64,000 bases of DNA from an uncultured Paracoccaceae bacterium (GTDB lineage: Bacteria > Bacteroidota > Bacteroidia > Flavobacteriales > Flavobacteriaceae). Numbering within the stretch: the stretch's first letter is position 1; each line of letters starts with the position of its first letter. Shown here piece by piece: positions 10,281 through 20,369 of this stretch. Made by a program: the position numbers and the translations under genes. Below the pieces are notes generated by a model. The model saw nothing but the letters and a program-made list of their open reading frames with translations, did not search any database and was not told the origin of the DNA. Location of the stretch: contig CALSPC010000003.1 in NCBI GenBank assembly GCA_943788135.1, positions 310,001 to 374,000 on the forward strand, given 5' to 3'.

Positions 10281-11788
10281 ATCATTTCTAAGAGTTCTTC
10301 TAAAAATTGACGCGAATTAGACAGCCGTGGCACTTTGTGCTGACCTCCCAATTTATTGTTTCGTTTCATCCATTTATAGAACAAGTCCTCTTGTGCTACG
10401 TGAACTTTAGGTTCATTTAGTGTAATGTTATTGTAGCGTTTGGCTTCGTAGTCAGAATTTAAGGCTTTTAAAGCATTATCCAAAAGCTCCACAAAATACT
10501 GTAAATCTTTTGGGGGCGTTTTAAAGGCTATAATCCATTCATGAGCTCCTTTAGATTTTCCTTCCATAAATATGGGGGCGACCGTATAATCGATAAGCTC
10601 TGTTTTGGTTTTTTTAGTGACGATTTTTATTGCTTTATCTGTATTTTCAATAATTAATTCTTCACCAAAAACATTTATAAAATGCTTTGTTCTCCCTGTA
10701 ATTTTGAGGCGATAGGGTGCCGTTGAGGTAAACGTTACTGTATCTCCAATTTTATAGCGCCATAAGCCCGCATTGGTCGTCACTATTATCGCATAATTTT
10801 TTCCTTTTTCAACTTCAGATAATGGGATGACTTTTTCAGTAGCTGTTCCATAAGTTTGCATAGGAATAAACTCATAAAATATACCGTAATCTAACATCAA
10901 TAAAAGTTCGTCAGAATTATTGCGGTCTTGAATTGCAAAAAAGCCCTCGGAAGCATTATAGATTTCATAATACTTCACCGAATTTGAAGGGATGATCGAT
11001 TTAAACTGATCGGCGTAGGGCAAGAAACTTACGCCACCATGAAAATAGACTTCTAGATTTGGCCAAACATCTAGAATCGTTTTTGATCCAGAAGTTTCTA
11101 AGACATTGTTAAGCAACACCAACATCCAAGACGGAACCCCAGCCAAGCTGGTTACATTTTCATTGATCGTTTCATTAACAATCGCCTGCATTTTATATTC
11201 CCAATCACTCATCAAGGAAACTTTATTGCTAGGCGTGCTGCTAAATTCTGCCCAAAACGGCATGTTATGAATTAAAATTGCAGATAAATCTCCAAAAATG
11301 GTTCCATTTTCTTCATACAGTTCTTTACTTCCGCCTAAGCGTAAATTTTTTCCGTTAAAAAGAGTAGAGCCCTCATTATTATTCAAATACATACACAATA
11401 AGTCTTTACTCGCTGCATAATGACAATCTTCTAAAGAATCGGAGCTAACAGGGATAAATTTACTTTTTGCGCCTGTTGTTCCACTCGATTTTGCAAACCA
11501 TTTGATCGGTTTTGGCCAAAAGATATTACGCTCTCCTTTTCGAGAACGTTCTATTAAATTCTGATAATCTTCATAGGTGGAAATAGGAATACGTTGAGAA
11601 AATTCGCGATACGTTCGAATTGACTTAAAATCATAGGTTTTTCCAATTTCTGTATCTCTAGAGATTGATATCAGATACATAAGCAATTCATTTTGAACTT
11701 CATGAGGGTATTTTAGAAACAAATCAATTTGATGAAATCGCTTCTTTAAAAACCATGATACCACAGAATTTACTAATGGAATTGCCAT
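10277..11788 (-). CDS. GH3 family (auxin-responsive promoter family) adenylate-forming protein
   Basis: [52 protein letters not shown]; typical bacterial GH3 architecture. Confidence 0.88.
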   Translation of the reverse strand: MAIPLVNSVVSWFLKKRFHQIDLFLKYPHEVQNELLMYLISISRDTEIGKTYDFKSIRTYREFSQRIPISTYEDYQNLIERSRKGERNIFWPKPIKWFAKSSGTTGAKSKFIPVSSDSLEDCHYAASKDLLCMYLNNNEGSTLFNGKNLRLGGSKELYEENGTIFGDLSAILIHNMPFWAEFSSTPSNKVSLMSDWEYKMQAIVNETINENVTSLAGVPSWMLVLLNNVLETSGSKTILDVWPNLEVYFHGGVSFLPYADQFKSIIPSNSVKYYEIYNASEGFFAIQDRNNSDELLLMLDYGIFYEFIPMQTYGTATEKVIPLSEVEKGKNYAIIVTTNAGLWRYKIGDTVTFTSTAPYRLKITGRTKHFINVFGEELIIENTDKAIKIVTKKTKTELIDYTVAPIFMEGKSKGAHEWIIAFKTPPKDLQYFVELLDNALKALNSDYEAKRYNNITLNEPKVHVAQEDLFYKWMKRNNKLGGQHKVPRLSNSRQFLEELLEMI

Positions 11789-11833
11789 ATAATTGCATAT
11801 ATTTACAATGCTAAATGTAATAAAAATCTGCTA

Positions 11834-12628
11834 ATGCTGTATCAAGGTGTTTTGACTAAAATGGAAACGGAATTTTCTCAGCCTATTCAATATTTTTTAA
11901 TACTTGAAAACGAGGTCCTAAACATGAATCAGCTGTTAAACAAAACATTGACTTTGTCTTTTGTAAAGTATCAGTGTTTAAGTTGTAGTAGTGCAGCGCC
12001 CATTTTTCGACAAGGCTTTTGTAAATCGTGTTTTTTCGAACTCCCGCAAGCTGCCGATTGGGTCATGCGCCCAGAACTTAGCAAAGCACATCTCGACCAA
12101 GAAGAGCGCGATTTGGACTATGAAAAACGCGTACAGCTTCAGCCTCATATTGTGTATTTAGCTAATTCTAGTAATGTCAAAGTAGGCGTTACTCGTAAAA
12201 CTCAAGTGCCTACACGTTGGATCGATCAAGGTGCACAAGAAGCCCTCGAGATTGTAGAAGTGCCCAACCGCTATTTGGCAGGTGTCACAGAAGTAGCACT
12301 TAAAAATTATGTGAGCGATAAAACCAATTGGCGCGAAATGCTCAAAGGCATAGCAACCGCAGAAAATTTAGAAGACTGGCGACAGCGTTTAGAACCCTAT
12401 ATTCCTGAAGAAACGAAACCCTATTTTTTGGCCAATCAAAACGCATTAAAATTAGAATTCCCTGTTCATAAATACCCTGAAAAACCAAAAAGTTTAAACC
12501 TCTCCAAAACCCCTGTCTATTCGGGAGTTCTAAAAGGCATTAAAGGGCAATACCTTATTTTTGAAGACAGTACGGTCTTTAATATACGAAGTAATGAAGG
12601 GTTGGTTATAGGGCTTAATATCTCCTAG
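11834..12628 (+). CDS. DUF2797 domain-containing protein (start may be 11870 or later)
   Basis: CLSCSSAAPIFRQGFCKSCFFELPQAADWVMRPELSKAH, VKVGVTRKTQVPTRWIDQGA. Confidence 0.85.
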   Translation: MLYQGVLTKMETEFSQPIQYFLILENEVLNMNQLLNKTLTLSFVKYQCLSCSSAAPIFRQGFCKSCFFELPQAADWVMRPELSKAHLDQEERDLDYEKRVQLQPHIVYLANSSNVKVGVTRKTQVPTRWIDQGAQEALEIVEVPNRYLAGVTEVALKNYVSDKTNWREMLKGIATAENLEDWRQRLEPYIPEETKPYFLANQNALKLEFPVHKYPEKPKSLNLSKTPVYSGVLKGIKGQYLIFEDSTVFNIRSNEGLVIGLNIS

Positions 12629-13341
12629 TCGATTTGTATTTCTTGATTCACTTCGAGATTAAATCGGTTTCTAAACCAACACACACCTAGGTATAAAAAC
12701 GGCGTATCTAAAGCGGCGATGATTACTTTAAAACTAAGGCCGGCAATGAGCAGTCCTAAGAATAAATTCCATTCTATTTCCCCAAACAAACACAGCAGTA
12801 GCAAAACAGTGGCCGTATCTATAAATTGAGACAAAAATGTAGAGCAATTATTGCGCAACCAAAGGTGTTTGCCTTTAGTGAGTTGTTTCCAGTAATGGTA
12901 AATCTGAATGTCTATAAATTGTGCGAATAAATAGGCCAACATACTGGCCAATACGGCAATTGAGGTGCTGCCAAATACTTCCGAAAACATTCCATCCGAT
13001 ACGGGAGACCAGTCTGTTGCAGGAGCTAAGTTTGCAATAAAAACAATTCCCATAGAAAAAATAGAGGCTAAAACACCACCAACCACTACTTCATTTGCTT
13101 TTTGTTTGCCATAAATTTCACTAATCAAATCGGTCAAAAGAAATGTTATGGGATAGGGGAGGATTCCTACCGATAATTCAAACAATTGGACGCCAAAAAC
13201 GGGCGTTTCTATAGGATAGAAATAAAAGAATTTTTTAAAAATTAAATTCGACACTACCAATGAGGTGATAAATAATATCCCAAGAAGTAAATAAATGCGT
13301 CGCGCTAATACCTTATCTTTAATAGTCATGTAAATTGTCAA
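12625..13341 (-). CDS. Queuosine precursor transporter (YhhQ/VUT family)
   Basis: ITFLLTDLISEIYGKQKANEVV, AYLFAQFIDIQIYHYWKQLTKGKHLWLRNNCSTFLSQFIDT. Confidence 0.9.
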   Translation of the reverse strand: MTIYMTIKDKVLARRIYLLLGILFITSLVVSNLIFKKFFYFYPIETPVFGVQLFELSVGILPYPITFLLTDLISEIYGKQKANEVVVGGVLASIFSMGIVFIANLAPATDWSPVSDGMFSEVFGSTSIAVLASMLAYLFAQFIDIQIYHYWKQLTKGKHLWLRNNCSTFLSQFIDTATVLLLLCLFGEIEWNLFLGLLIAGLSFKVIIAALDTPFLYLGVCWFRNRFNLEVNQEIQID

Positions 13342-13387
13342 TAAATACTTTGGTAAAGATATATTATTAATTTTTCTTTTACTTATT

Positions 13388-14527
13388 TTGCTAGCTCATA
13401 TGATGCACGAACAAACGGTTTTAATTGGGATTGGAAGTAACACGGGAGACCGGCTAGATCACCTTCAATCGGCTATAGATGCGATTCATACTCAAATTGG
13501 GAGTATCGATCAGATTTCTAGGTTGTATCAAACGCCAGCTTTAGGATTTGAAGGCGCAGATTTCATAAATGGATGCCTAAAAGTATCCACCCAACTTGAA
13601 GCGTCGCAAGTGTTGGATAAACTATTGGTAATTGAGCAGCATTTAGGGCGAATTCGTCACGATGATGGCCAATACCACTCCCGTACTATTGATTTAGACT
13701 TGTTGTTTTTTGACAGCTTGATTTCCAAATCAGAGCGTTTAGAATTGCCACATCCAAGACTTCATGAACGGCGTTTTGTGTTGCAACCCTTAGCGGATAT
13801 TACTTCCGATTTTGAACACCCAATTTTAAAACAAACTATTAGCAAGCTGCTTGAAAACTGCGAAGATGATAGTGTGTTGACACCTCTAGGGGACCAGTTA
13901 ACAAATCCCATGCAATCTTTTGATTTTTCAAATTATAATTTTATTGCTATTGAAGGAAATATTGGCGCAGGAAAAACCAGTTTGACCCATATGATGTCTC
14001 ATGATTTTAATGCCAAAAAAATCTTGGAACGTTTTGCAGACAATCCATTTTTGCCAAAATTCTATGAAGATGCGACCCGTTATGCCTTTACTTTAGAAAT
14101 GTCTTTTTTGGCCGACCGCTACCAACAAATATCAGATGATTTATCGCAATTAGATTTATTTAAAGATTTTATTATTAGTGATTACGATGTATTTAAGTCG
14201 CTTATTTTTTCTAAGATTACGTTAAGTGAAGATGAGTTTATGTTGTATCGAAAATTATTTTATCAGGTTTATAAAGATATTGCACGTCCCGATTTATACA
14301 TTTATCTCTATCAAAACACCGAACGTTTACAGGAGAATATCCGACTCAGAGGGCGCGACTATGAACAAACCATCGAATCAAGTTATTTAGATAAAATCAA
14401 CTCGGGCTATTTGGAGTTTATACAAAAACACCCTGAGTTTAACGTCAAAATTATTGATATTTCGAACCGCGATTTTATCAAAAACAGAGTTGATTATCTC
14501 TGGATTTTAGAGCAAATATGTGCCTAG
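13388..14527 (+). CDS. folK: Fusion: 2-amino-4-hydroxy-6-hydroxymethyldihydropteridine pyrophosphokinase (FolK) plus deoxynucleoside kinase (start possibly 13400 or 13403)
   Basis: N-terminus LIGIGSNTGDRLDHLQSAI...HSRTIDLDLLFFD...PHPRLHERRFVLQPL (HPPK); C-terminus FIAIEGNIGAGKTSLT...RGRDYEQTI (dNK). Confidence 0.93.
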   Translation: MLAHMMHEQTVLIGIGSNTGDRLDHLQSAIDAIHTQIGSIDQISRLYQTPALGFEGADFINGCLKVSTQLEASQVLDKLLVIEQHLGRIRHDDGQYHSRTIDLDLLFFDSLISKSERLELPHPRLHERRFVLQPLADITSDFEHPILKQTISKLLENCEDDSVLTPLGDQLTNPMQSFDFSNYNFIAIEGNIGAGKTSLTHMMSHDFNAKKILERFADNPFLPKFYEDATRYAFTLEMSFLADRYQQISDDLSQLDLFKDFIISDYDVFKSLIFSKITLSEDEFMLYRKLFYQVYKDIARPDLYIYLYQNTERLQENIRLRGRDYEQTIESSYLDKINSGYLEFIQKHPEFNVKIIDISNRDFIKNRVDYLWILEQICA

Positions 14528-15051
14528 TTTAATTTGCTAAACAAATCCCATAAAACCACCCCACAACTCACCGAAATATTTAGCGAATGTTTGGTGCCAT
14601 ATTGTGGAATTTCAATCACATCATCACTCAAATTTACTACGTCTTGCGACACCCCTTTCACTTCGTTTCCAAAAACTAAAGCATAAGTTTGGCTAGGTTT
14701 AGGCGTGAATGTATTAAGCATCGTAGCATTTTCTGCTTGCTCAATGGACAGCACTTGAACCTTATCGGCTTGTAATTTCTGAACAAGCTCGATAGTACTT
14801 TCAGCATATGCCCAATCAACAGACTCGGTGCTTCCTAAGGCTGTTTTTTGAATGTCCTTATGAGGTGGAGTAGCGGTAATGCCACAGAGGTAAATTTTTT
14901 GAATCCGAAAAGCGTCACTGGTTCTAAAGACACTTCCAATATTATTTAAACTTCGAATATTATCCAAAATCACAATTAAAGGCGTCTTTTCAACGGCCTT
15001 AAATCCTTCTACTGATAAGCGCTCTAACTCGCTGTTTTCTAACTTTCGCAT
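14524..15051 (-). CDS. TrmH/SpoU family RNA methyltransferase (ORF track extends to 15129)
   Basis: LIVILDNIRSLNNIGSVFRTSDAF, ALVFGNEVKGVS, IEIPQYGTKHSLNISVSCGV; start MRKLENSELERL at 15051. Confidence 0.9.
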   Translation of the reverse strand: MRKLENSELERLSVEGFKAVEKTPLIVILDNIRSLNNIGSVFRTSDAFRIQKIYLCGITATPPHKDIQKTALGSTESVDWAYAESTIELVQKLQADKVQVLSIEQAENATMLNTFTPKPSQTYALVFGNEVKGVSQDVVNLSDDVIEIPQYGTKHSLNISVSCGVVLWDLFSKLN

Positions 15052-15156
15052 TTGTGTTTTAAATCTTAAGACCTTAGGCTTTATAAAAAGACTAAAATTA
15101 ATTACTTTAGCATTCGTACTACCACACAAAAGTAAGGTATAAAAATCAAAAACCCA

Positions 15157-17766
15157 TTGGCAAAAAAAGCGAAGAAAGTCACGCCTCTAATGAAGCAATA
15201 CAATGCCATCAAGGTCAAGTACCCTGATGCATTGCTCTTGTTCCGTGTTGGCGATTTTTATGAAACTTTTGGAAGTGATGCAGTTAAGGCAGCTAATATA
15301 TTAGATATTATTTTGACCAAGCGTGGTGCTGGCAGCGAGAGTGAAACCGAATTGGCAGGATTTCCACACCATTCACTCAACACCTATTTGCCCAAACTGG
15401 TCAAAGCAGGGGAACGGGTGGCTATTTGTGACCAATTAGAAGATCCAAAACTCACAAAATCTATTGTGAAACGCGGCGTTACTGAACTTGTTACACCAGG
15501 AGTCGCACTGAATGATGAGGTATTAAGCTCTAAGTCAAACAACTTTTTGGCAGCCGTCTATTTTGGAAAAACCATTGGTGTAGCCTTTTTAGATGTGTCT
15601 ACAGGCGAATTTCTCACTGCGCAAGGCTCCGCCGAATATATAGGAAAACTCCTGCAAAATTTTAACCCGAGTGAAGTTCTTATAGAAAAGCAGAAACGAG
15701 TACTTTTCAATACCACCTTTGGAGCTGATTTCCATACCTTTTATTTAGAAGATTGGGTGTTTCAGGACGATTATGCGAACGAAACCCTTTGTAAACATTT
15801 TCAAACTAAAACTCTTAAAGGCTTTGGAATTGAAGCTTTAGCGCAAGGAGTTGTGGCTTCAGGTGCGGTCATGCATTATTTGGCTGAAACCCAACACCAC
15901 AAGCTGCAACACATCACCGCGATTGAGCGCATTTTGGAAGGCGACTATGTGTGGATGGATAAATTTACCATACGAAACTTAGAGCTGTACCATTCGACCA
16001 ATACCAATGCCGTGACTTTAATTGATGTGATCGACCATACGATTTCTCCTATGGGAGCTCGTCTTTTAAAACGCTGGTTGGCATTACCTTTAAAATCACA
16101 AGAAAAAATAAAAGCACGCCACGAAGTGGTACAGTATTTTTTGAACCATGAAGAAGCGCTTCAGAGGATTCAAAATTATATCAAACAAGTTGGCGATTTG
16201 GAACGCTTGATCTCAAAAGTGGCCACCGGAAAAGTCAACCCACGTGAAGTGGTGCAGTTGAAAAATTCTTTAGAAGCGATTGTCCCTATCAAAGCCTTGG
16301 CGTCTAACTGTGACAATACCGATTTAAAACGTATTGGCGAGCAGATTCAAGACTGTGAATTGTTGCGAGAAAAAATTAAAGCCACCCTAAACGAAGATGC
16401 GCCGGTAAATATCCTCAAAGGAAACAGTATTGCCTCTTCAGCTTCAGAAGAATTGGAAAGTTTGCGTGCCATTGCATTTTCAGGAAAAGACTACTTAGAC
16501 AAAATGTTGGAACGTGAGAGTGAAGCGACAGGGATTACGTCGCTTAAAATCGCCTCAAACAATGTGTTTGGGTACTATATTGAAGTTCGAAACACGCATA
16601 AAGATAAGGTGCCCGAAAACTGGATTCGAAAGCAAACCTTGGTCAATGCCGAACGGTATATTACGGAAGAGCTTAAAGAATATGAAGCTAAAATATTAGG
16701 TGCTGAAGACCGTATTTTAGAGATCGAACAAACCCTGTTCTCCGAATTGGTGTCATGGATGCATTCGTACATTTTAGACGTGCAGCAAAATGCACAATTG
16801 ATTGCCCAATTGGATTGTTTGGGGGCTTTTGCGCATTTGGCACAACACAACAACTATGTGTATCCAGAGCTTGATGCGTCTTTTGATTTAGACATTAAGC
16901 AAGGGCGTCACCCAGTGATTGAAAAGCAGTTGCCGTTGGGAGAATCCTATGTGGCAAATGATGTGTTTTTGGATCGAAACACCCAACAAATCATTATGAT
17001 TACGGGGCCTAATATGTCTGGAAAGTCAGCCATTTTACGGCAAACGGCGTTGATTGTACTCTTGGCGCAAATTGGAAGTTTTGTGCCTGCTCAAAGTGCA
17101 CGCATTGGCGTAATTGACAAGCTTTTTACGCGGGTAGGGGCGAGTGATAATATTTCTATGGGCGAATCCACCTTTATGGTAGAGATGAATGAAACCGCTT
17201 CGATCCTAAACAACGTTTCAGAACGCAGTTTGGTATTGTTGGATGAAATTGGACGTGGGACCAGTACCTACGATGGCATCTCAATTGCATGGGCGATTAG
17301 CGAATACTTGCACGAACATCCGTCGCATGCCAAAACCTTATTTGCAACACATTACCACGAGTTAAATGAAATGACCGAAACCTTTGATCGTATTAAAAAT
17401 TATAATGTATCTGTCAAAGAACTGAAAGACAATGTGTTGTTTTTAAGAACGTTGGTAAAGGGAGGTAGCCACCACAGTTTTGGAATTCATGTGGCAAAGA
17501 TGGCAGGAATGCCGCCACAGGTTTTACACCGCGCACAACAAATTTTGAAACAGCTGGAGAAATCACATTCGAGTGATGAGCTAACAGCCAAAGTCAAAGA
17601 TTTAGATGGTGAGATGCAACTGAGTTTTTTCAATTTAGACGATCCCATGTTAGAGGCCTTAAAAACAGATATTGAGGCGATTGATATTGACACCTTAACA
17701 CCCGTTGAGGCCTTAATGAAATTGAATGAAATCAAACGGATGTTGACCAAAAAGAAAAGCACATAA
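15157..17766 (+). CDS. mutS: DNA mismatch repair protein MutS (TTG start)
   Basis: [76 protein letters not shown]. Confidence 0.97.
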   Translation: MAKKAKKVTPLMKQYNAIKVKYPDALLLFRVGDFYETFGSDAVKAANILDIILTKRGAGSESETELAGFPHHSLNTYLPKLVKAGERVAICDQLEDPKLTKSIVKRGVTELVTPGVALNDEVLSSKSNNFLAAVYFGKTIGVAFLDVSTGEFLTAQGSAEYIGKLLQNFNPSEVLIEKQKRVLFNTTFGADFHTFYLEDWVFQDDYANETLCKHFQTKTLKGFGIEALAQGVVASGAVMHYLAETQHHKLQHITAIERILEGDYVWMDKFTIRNLELYHSTNTNAVTLIDVIDHTISPMGARLLKRWLALPLKSQEKIKARHEVVQYFLNHEEALQRIQNYIKQVGDLERLISKVATGKVNPREVVQLKNSLEAIVPIKALASNCDNTDLKRIGEQIQDCELLREKIKATLNEDAPVNILKGNSIASSASEELESLRAIAFSGKDYLDKMLERESEATGITSLKIASNNVFGYYIEVRNTHKDKVPENWIRKQTLVNAERYITEELKEYEAKILGAEDRILEIEQTLFSELVSWMHSYILDVQQNAQLIAQLDCLGAFAHLAQHNNYVYPELDASFDLDIKQGRHPVIEKQLPLGESYVANDVFLDRNTQQIIMITGPNMSGKSAILRQTALIVLLAQIGSFVPAQSARIGVIDKLFTRVGASDNISMGESTFMVEMNETASILNNVSERSLVLLDEIGRGTSTYDGISIAWAISEYLHEHPSHAKTLFATHYHELNEMTETFDRIKNYNVSVKELKDNVLFLRTLVKGGSHHSFGIHVAKMAGMPPQVLHRAQQILKQLEKSHSSDELTAKVKDLDGEMQLSFFNLDDPMLEALKTDIEAIDIDTLTPVEALMKLNEIKRMLTKKKST

Positions 17767-17781
17767 AAAGTTTAAAAAAAC

Positions 17782-17811
17782 TTTGCTATTCTAAGAATTG
17801 TGTTAAATTTG
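17782..17811 (+). promoter_or_regulatory. Promoter for the tRNA-Gly/tRNA-Leu unit
   Basis: TTTG-N18-TAAATTTG, Bacteroidetes consensus, ~43 nt upstream of tRNA-Gly. Confidence 0.6.
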
Positions 17812-17853
17812 CACCTCTCTATATAATAGTAGAGAAGCGTTCATTACAAAACT

Positions 17854-17925
17854 GCGAAAGTAGCTCAGGGGTAGAGCATCACCTTGCCAAGGTGGGGGTC
17901 GCGAGTTCAAATCTCGTCTTTCGCT
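17854..17925 (+). tRNA. tRNA-Gly (GCC)
   Basis: Cloverleaf: GCGAAAG...CTTTCGC acceptor, anticodon loop TTGCCAA, T-loop TTCAAAT. Confidence 0.95.
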
Positions 17926-17953
17926 CTGAAACTTTTTTAAAACATACCAAGAT

Positions 17954-18037
17954 GCTGAAGTGGTGGAATTGGTAGACACGTTGGACTTAAAATCCAATGT
18001 CCTTTGGGACGTACGGGTTCAAGTCCCGTCTTCAGTA
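17954..18037 (+). tRNA. tRNA-Leu (TAA)
   Basis: GCTGAAG...CTTCAGT acceptor, anticodon loop CTTAAAA, long variable arm, GGTTCAAGTCC T-arm; 3' end is the integration site of the downstream element. Confidence 0.93.
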
Positions 18038-18038
18038 C
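18026..18038. repeat. attL core repeat (CCGTCTTCAGTAC) overlapping tRNA-Leu 3' end
   Basis: Identical 13 bp at 26228-26240. Confidence 0.88.
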
Positions 18039-18042
18039 GATA

Positions 18043-18086
18043 AGAATCCGTAATTACTTTATTTATAGAGTATTACGGATTTTTTA
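18043..18086 (+). terminator. Hairpin plus T-tract directly after tRNA-Leu, on the element side of attL
   Basis: AATCCGTAAT...ATTACGGATT then TTTTT. Confidence 0.7.
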
Positions 18087-18095
18087 GTTTAATAT

Positions 18096-18117
18096 TTGTA
18101 CGAATTTTGTACGAATT
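18096..18117 (+). repeat. Tandem TTGTACGAATT x2, putative left integrase arm-binding site
   Basis: Two perfect 11-bp units, repeated again near the right end at 26090-26110. Confidence 0.7.
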
Positions 18118-18312
18118 TACTATTTTAAGCATTAATTTATAGTCGTTATTAGCTTATTGTTTCTTTTGATTTCAATCAATATTTAAATCGCTCTATTCAC
18201 AACCAAAGGCTTTTTTTAAAGTGAAGTTTTCGTCTAAAAGGTTGAGTGTGTTTCTGAATTACCGTTATCATCTATTACAGTTATTTCAAATTTTCGAGGC
18301 TCTTCGCTTGTT

Positions 18313-18525
18313 CTATTGATTTTTCGATTGATAAACGAGGTAAGAATATTTAAGTGCCAAATCTAAAAGTTTAATTTTCTGTGATGCGTTTAGGCTCTCA
18401 TAGTTTAATTCATTTAATATTTTATCCACTAATTCGTACAAGCTACCACGCAATTCCACACCAATTGCAGAACCCCTTTTAGATATTTTGCCAGCTTCTT
18501 TACCACTTTCACTATCAAATCTCAT
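18313..18525 (-). CDS. Small hypothetical protein of the element
   Basis: ORF MRFDSESGKEAGKISKRGSAIGVELRG...; part of a compact minus-strand cluster. Confidence 0.6.
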   Translation of the reverse strand: MRFDSESGKEAGKISKRGSAIGVELRGSLYELVDKILNELNYESLNASQKIKLLDLALKYSYLVYQSKNQ

Positions 18526-18540
18526 CGTTATTTTACGTTA

Positions 18541-18945
18541 TTATTTAAAATATTGAGGATTGATTATCCACTGACTGGTTCGCATATCCCAACGAACAGC
18601 GTTTGAAGTTACACGTTGTAAATCGCCTTTATAAACGTGATAGTATTGTTGTAAATCTTCAATAGATGCTAGCAAATTCTGGATAGCTTGTAAGCGCTCA
18701 TTTTCTTCTTCACTTTTAGTGTATTGAATGAACTGCTCTTTATCTACTCTAGTGTAAGGAGAGCCTTCCTTGTCGAAATAAACTTTTGTTTTATTCTCTT
18801 CAAACTCGACTTGAATATTGTATAATTTGTTTAGGTCAATATCAAGTAAACTCAGCACTTTATCTGGTGACAAATTCAGTGATTTGAGGCTTTTATTTTT
18901 ATCTATTATCTTCTTAGTGGTATAAGATATAAAGTCCTCGCTCAA
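18541..18945 (-). CDS. Hypothetical protein of the element
   Basis: 134-aa ORF in the compact minus-strand cluster 18313-19407. Confidence 0.65.
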   Translation of the reverse strand: MSEDFISYTTKKIIDKNKSLKSLNLSPDKVLSLLDIDLNKLYNIQVEFEENKTKVYFDKEGSPYTRVDKEQFIQYTKSEEENERLQAIQNLLASIEDLQQYYHVYKGDLQRVTSNAVRWDMRTSQWIINPQYFK

Positions 18946-19087
18946 ACGCTTTTAAATCATCAACAGTGACGTGTTTTTTAGCCTCATCTATTGCTATCTG
19001 TAGTAAAGTGATTTTAGCTTCTGCTACCTTTTCAGCTTGCTTTAACCCTTCGTTGCTAATCGTTATTACTTTCTTTTTAAATCCCAT
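18914..19087 (-). CDS. Tiny hypothetical protein (57 aa), overlaps the start of the following ORF
   Basis: Read directly: MGFKKKVITISNEGLKQAEKVAEAKITLLQIAIDEAKKHVTVDDLKAFERGLYILYH*; below the ORF-track cut-off. Confidence 0.5.
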   Translation of the reverse strand: MGFKKKVITISNEGLKQAEKVAEAKITLLQIAIDEAKKHVTVDDLKAFERGLYILYH

Positions 19088-19088
19088 A

Positions 19089-19283
19089 TTATCCTTTTAT
19101 TACTTTTACTGTTGATTTACCAGCTCTCTGGTTTATTAAATTTCTAATAATCTGGTTAAATGTGTCCGATGCTCTACTATCGGTTACTTTTCTGAGTGTT
19201 ATTAATTCATCTGTGGTTAGTTTAAGTTTTACCTCAATCATTTCAGGTGTATCGTTGCTAAGTTGTGTATAATATTTACTCAT
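19089..19283 (-). CDS. Small probable ribbon-helix-helix-type protein
   Basis: MSKYYTQLSNDTPEMIEVKLKLTTDELITLRKVTDSRASDTFNQIIRNLINQRAGK; short beta strand then two helices; start overlaps upstream ORF stop (ATGAGTAA). Confidence 0.5.
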   Translation of the reverse strand: MSKYYTQLSNDTPEMIEVKLKLTTDELITLRKVTDSRASDTFNQIIRNLINQRAGKSTVKVIKG

Positions 19284-19407
19284 TGGATAGGTTTTTTGTT
19301 AGTTCGTGTCGCAAGTAAGACGATAGTTTTAATCGGTTTTGTTTAGCTTTCTCTTGAAGTTTGGCTTTGTCCTTTGTGGACATTCTAATTGGCACTATTT
19401 CATTCAT
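19276..19407 (-). CDS. Tiny (43 aa) ribbon-helix-helix protein, MobC/relaxosome-like N-terminal motif
   Basis: Read directly: MNEIVPIRMSTKDKAKLQEKAKQNRLKLSSYLRHELTKNLSNE*. Confidence 0.5.
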   Translation of the reverse strand: MNEIVPIRMSTKDKAKLQEKAKQNRLKLSSYLRHELTKNLSNE

Positions 19408-19488
19408 AGGATTTATTTTAGGTTCGTATATTAATATATAAACGATGTAATATTATTTTGTATTTTTGAATTATACTTTATTTAAAAA

Positions 19489-20010
19489 ATGACAACTATG
19501 GAAGTAATTTTAGGCTTGTTAAACTTTGTATTATTTATTACATTTATCGTAGGACTTGTAAAACCATCTTTAATTTTGAGATGGTCAAGTAAACCAACTC
19601 GTTTAAAAGTTTTTGGATATTGGATTTTAAGCATTATAGTGATAAGCATCTTATCGTTTATGGTTATTGATACAGAGCCAAGCATTGAAGATGAAATTAA
19701 AAAAGAGGTCGCAAAACCAAGCATTGAAGATGAAGTAATTAATTCACTTTCTGAAAACGAAAAAATTGAACTGTTTAATCTAATTTTAAAGGCACAAGAC
19801 CGAGCAGCAAATGAAGCTAAAATAGCTGTTCCTGACGATTATAAATGGGAAGAGAGAGTTGATGTTGAAAGAGAACTTCAAAGTAAATATGAACTTGAGG
19901 TTTATAAAAAGCAATCTTGGTGGATAGAAATTTATGAGGATGTAAAAATCGCAAACAAAATAAGAAATAATATAAGTAAAATTGGAGTTACTTCTGGTTG
20001 GCTCGACTAA
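19489..20010 (+). CDS. Hypothetical membrane protein (two predicted TM helices plus charged C-terminal domain)
   Basis: Hydrophobic segments VILGLLNFVLFITFIVGLV and VFGYWILSIIVISILSFMVI; internal repeat PSIEDE. Confidence 0.7.
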   Translation: MTTMEVILGLLNFVLFITFIVGLVKPSLILRWSSKPTRLKVFGYWILSIIVISILSFMVIDTEPSIEDEIKKEVAKPSIEDEVINSLSENEKIELFNLILKAQDRAANEAKIAVPDDYKWEERVDVERELQSKYELEVYKKQSWWIEIYEDVKIANKIRNNISKIGVTSGWLD

Positions 20011-20068
20011 CCAAATAACCACTCAATTAAAAGCATTGATAAAATACTAACAGAAAAAGCAGAAAAGA

Positions 20069-20350
20069 ATGGGAATATTTAAATCAGAATTTGCTATTTG
20101 GTGGTTTTTATTCATTTGCATCATTGCTGCCAAATATATTTTTATTGGAAATCCTAATGATTCCATTTTTGAAACGCCAACATATAAAGATTATGGGGTT
20201 ATATTTAAAATTGCGGCAGTAATCATATGGTCAACTATTTTAGGATCATTATTGAATTGGATTTATAAACTAATATCAAAAAACTACAACCCAAAAGTTC
20301 ATTTATCCATAATTGGTGCTTTAGTTATTGTTCAAATATTTACACTTTAG
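20069..20350 (+). CDS. Small hypothetical membrane protein
   Basis: Three hydrophobic segments in 93 aa; collinear with neighbours. Confidence 0.6.
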   Translation: MGIFKSEFAIWWFLFICIIAAKYIFIGNPNDSIFETPTYKDYGVIFKIAAVIIWSTILGSLLNWIYKLISKNYNPKVHLSIIGALVIVQIFTL

Positions 20351-20369
20351 TAATAAAAATTAAAAAGGA

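Noticed and set aside
17803-17997. 64-aa minus ORF spanning tRNA-Gly and part of tRNA-Leu
   Set aside because: It is antisense to two clear tRNA genes; spurious translation.
18121-18312. Minus-strand peptide ...EEPRKFEITVIDDNGNSETHSTF* as a gene fragment
   Set aside because: Too short and without a supported start; could be the tail of a decayed gene but the evidence is insufficient.
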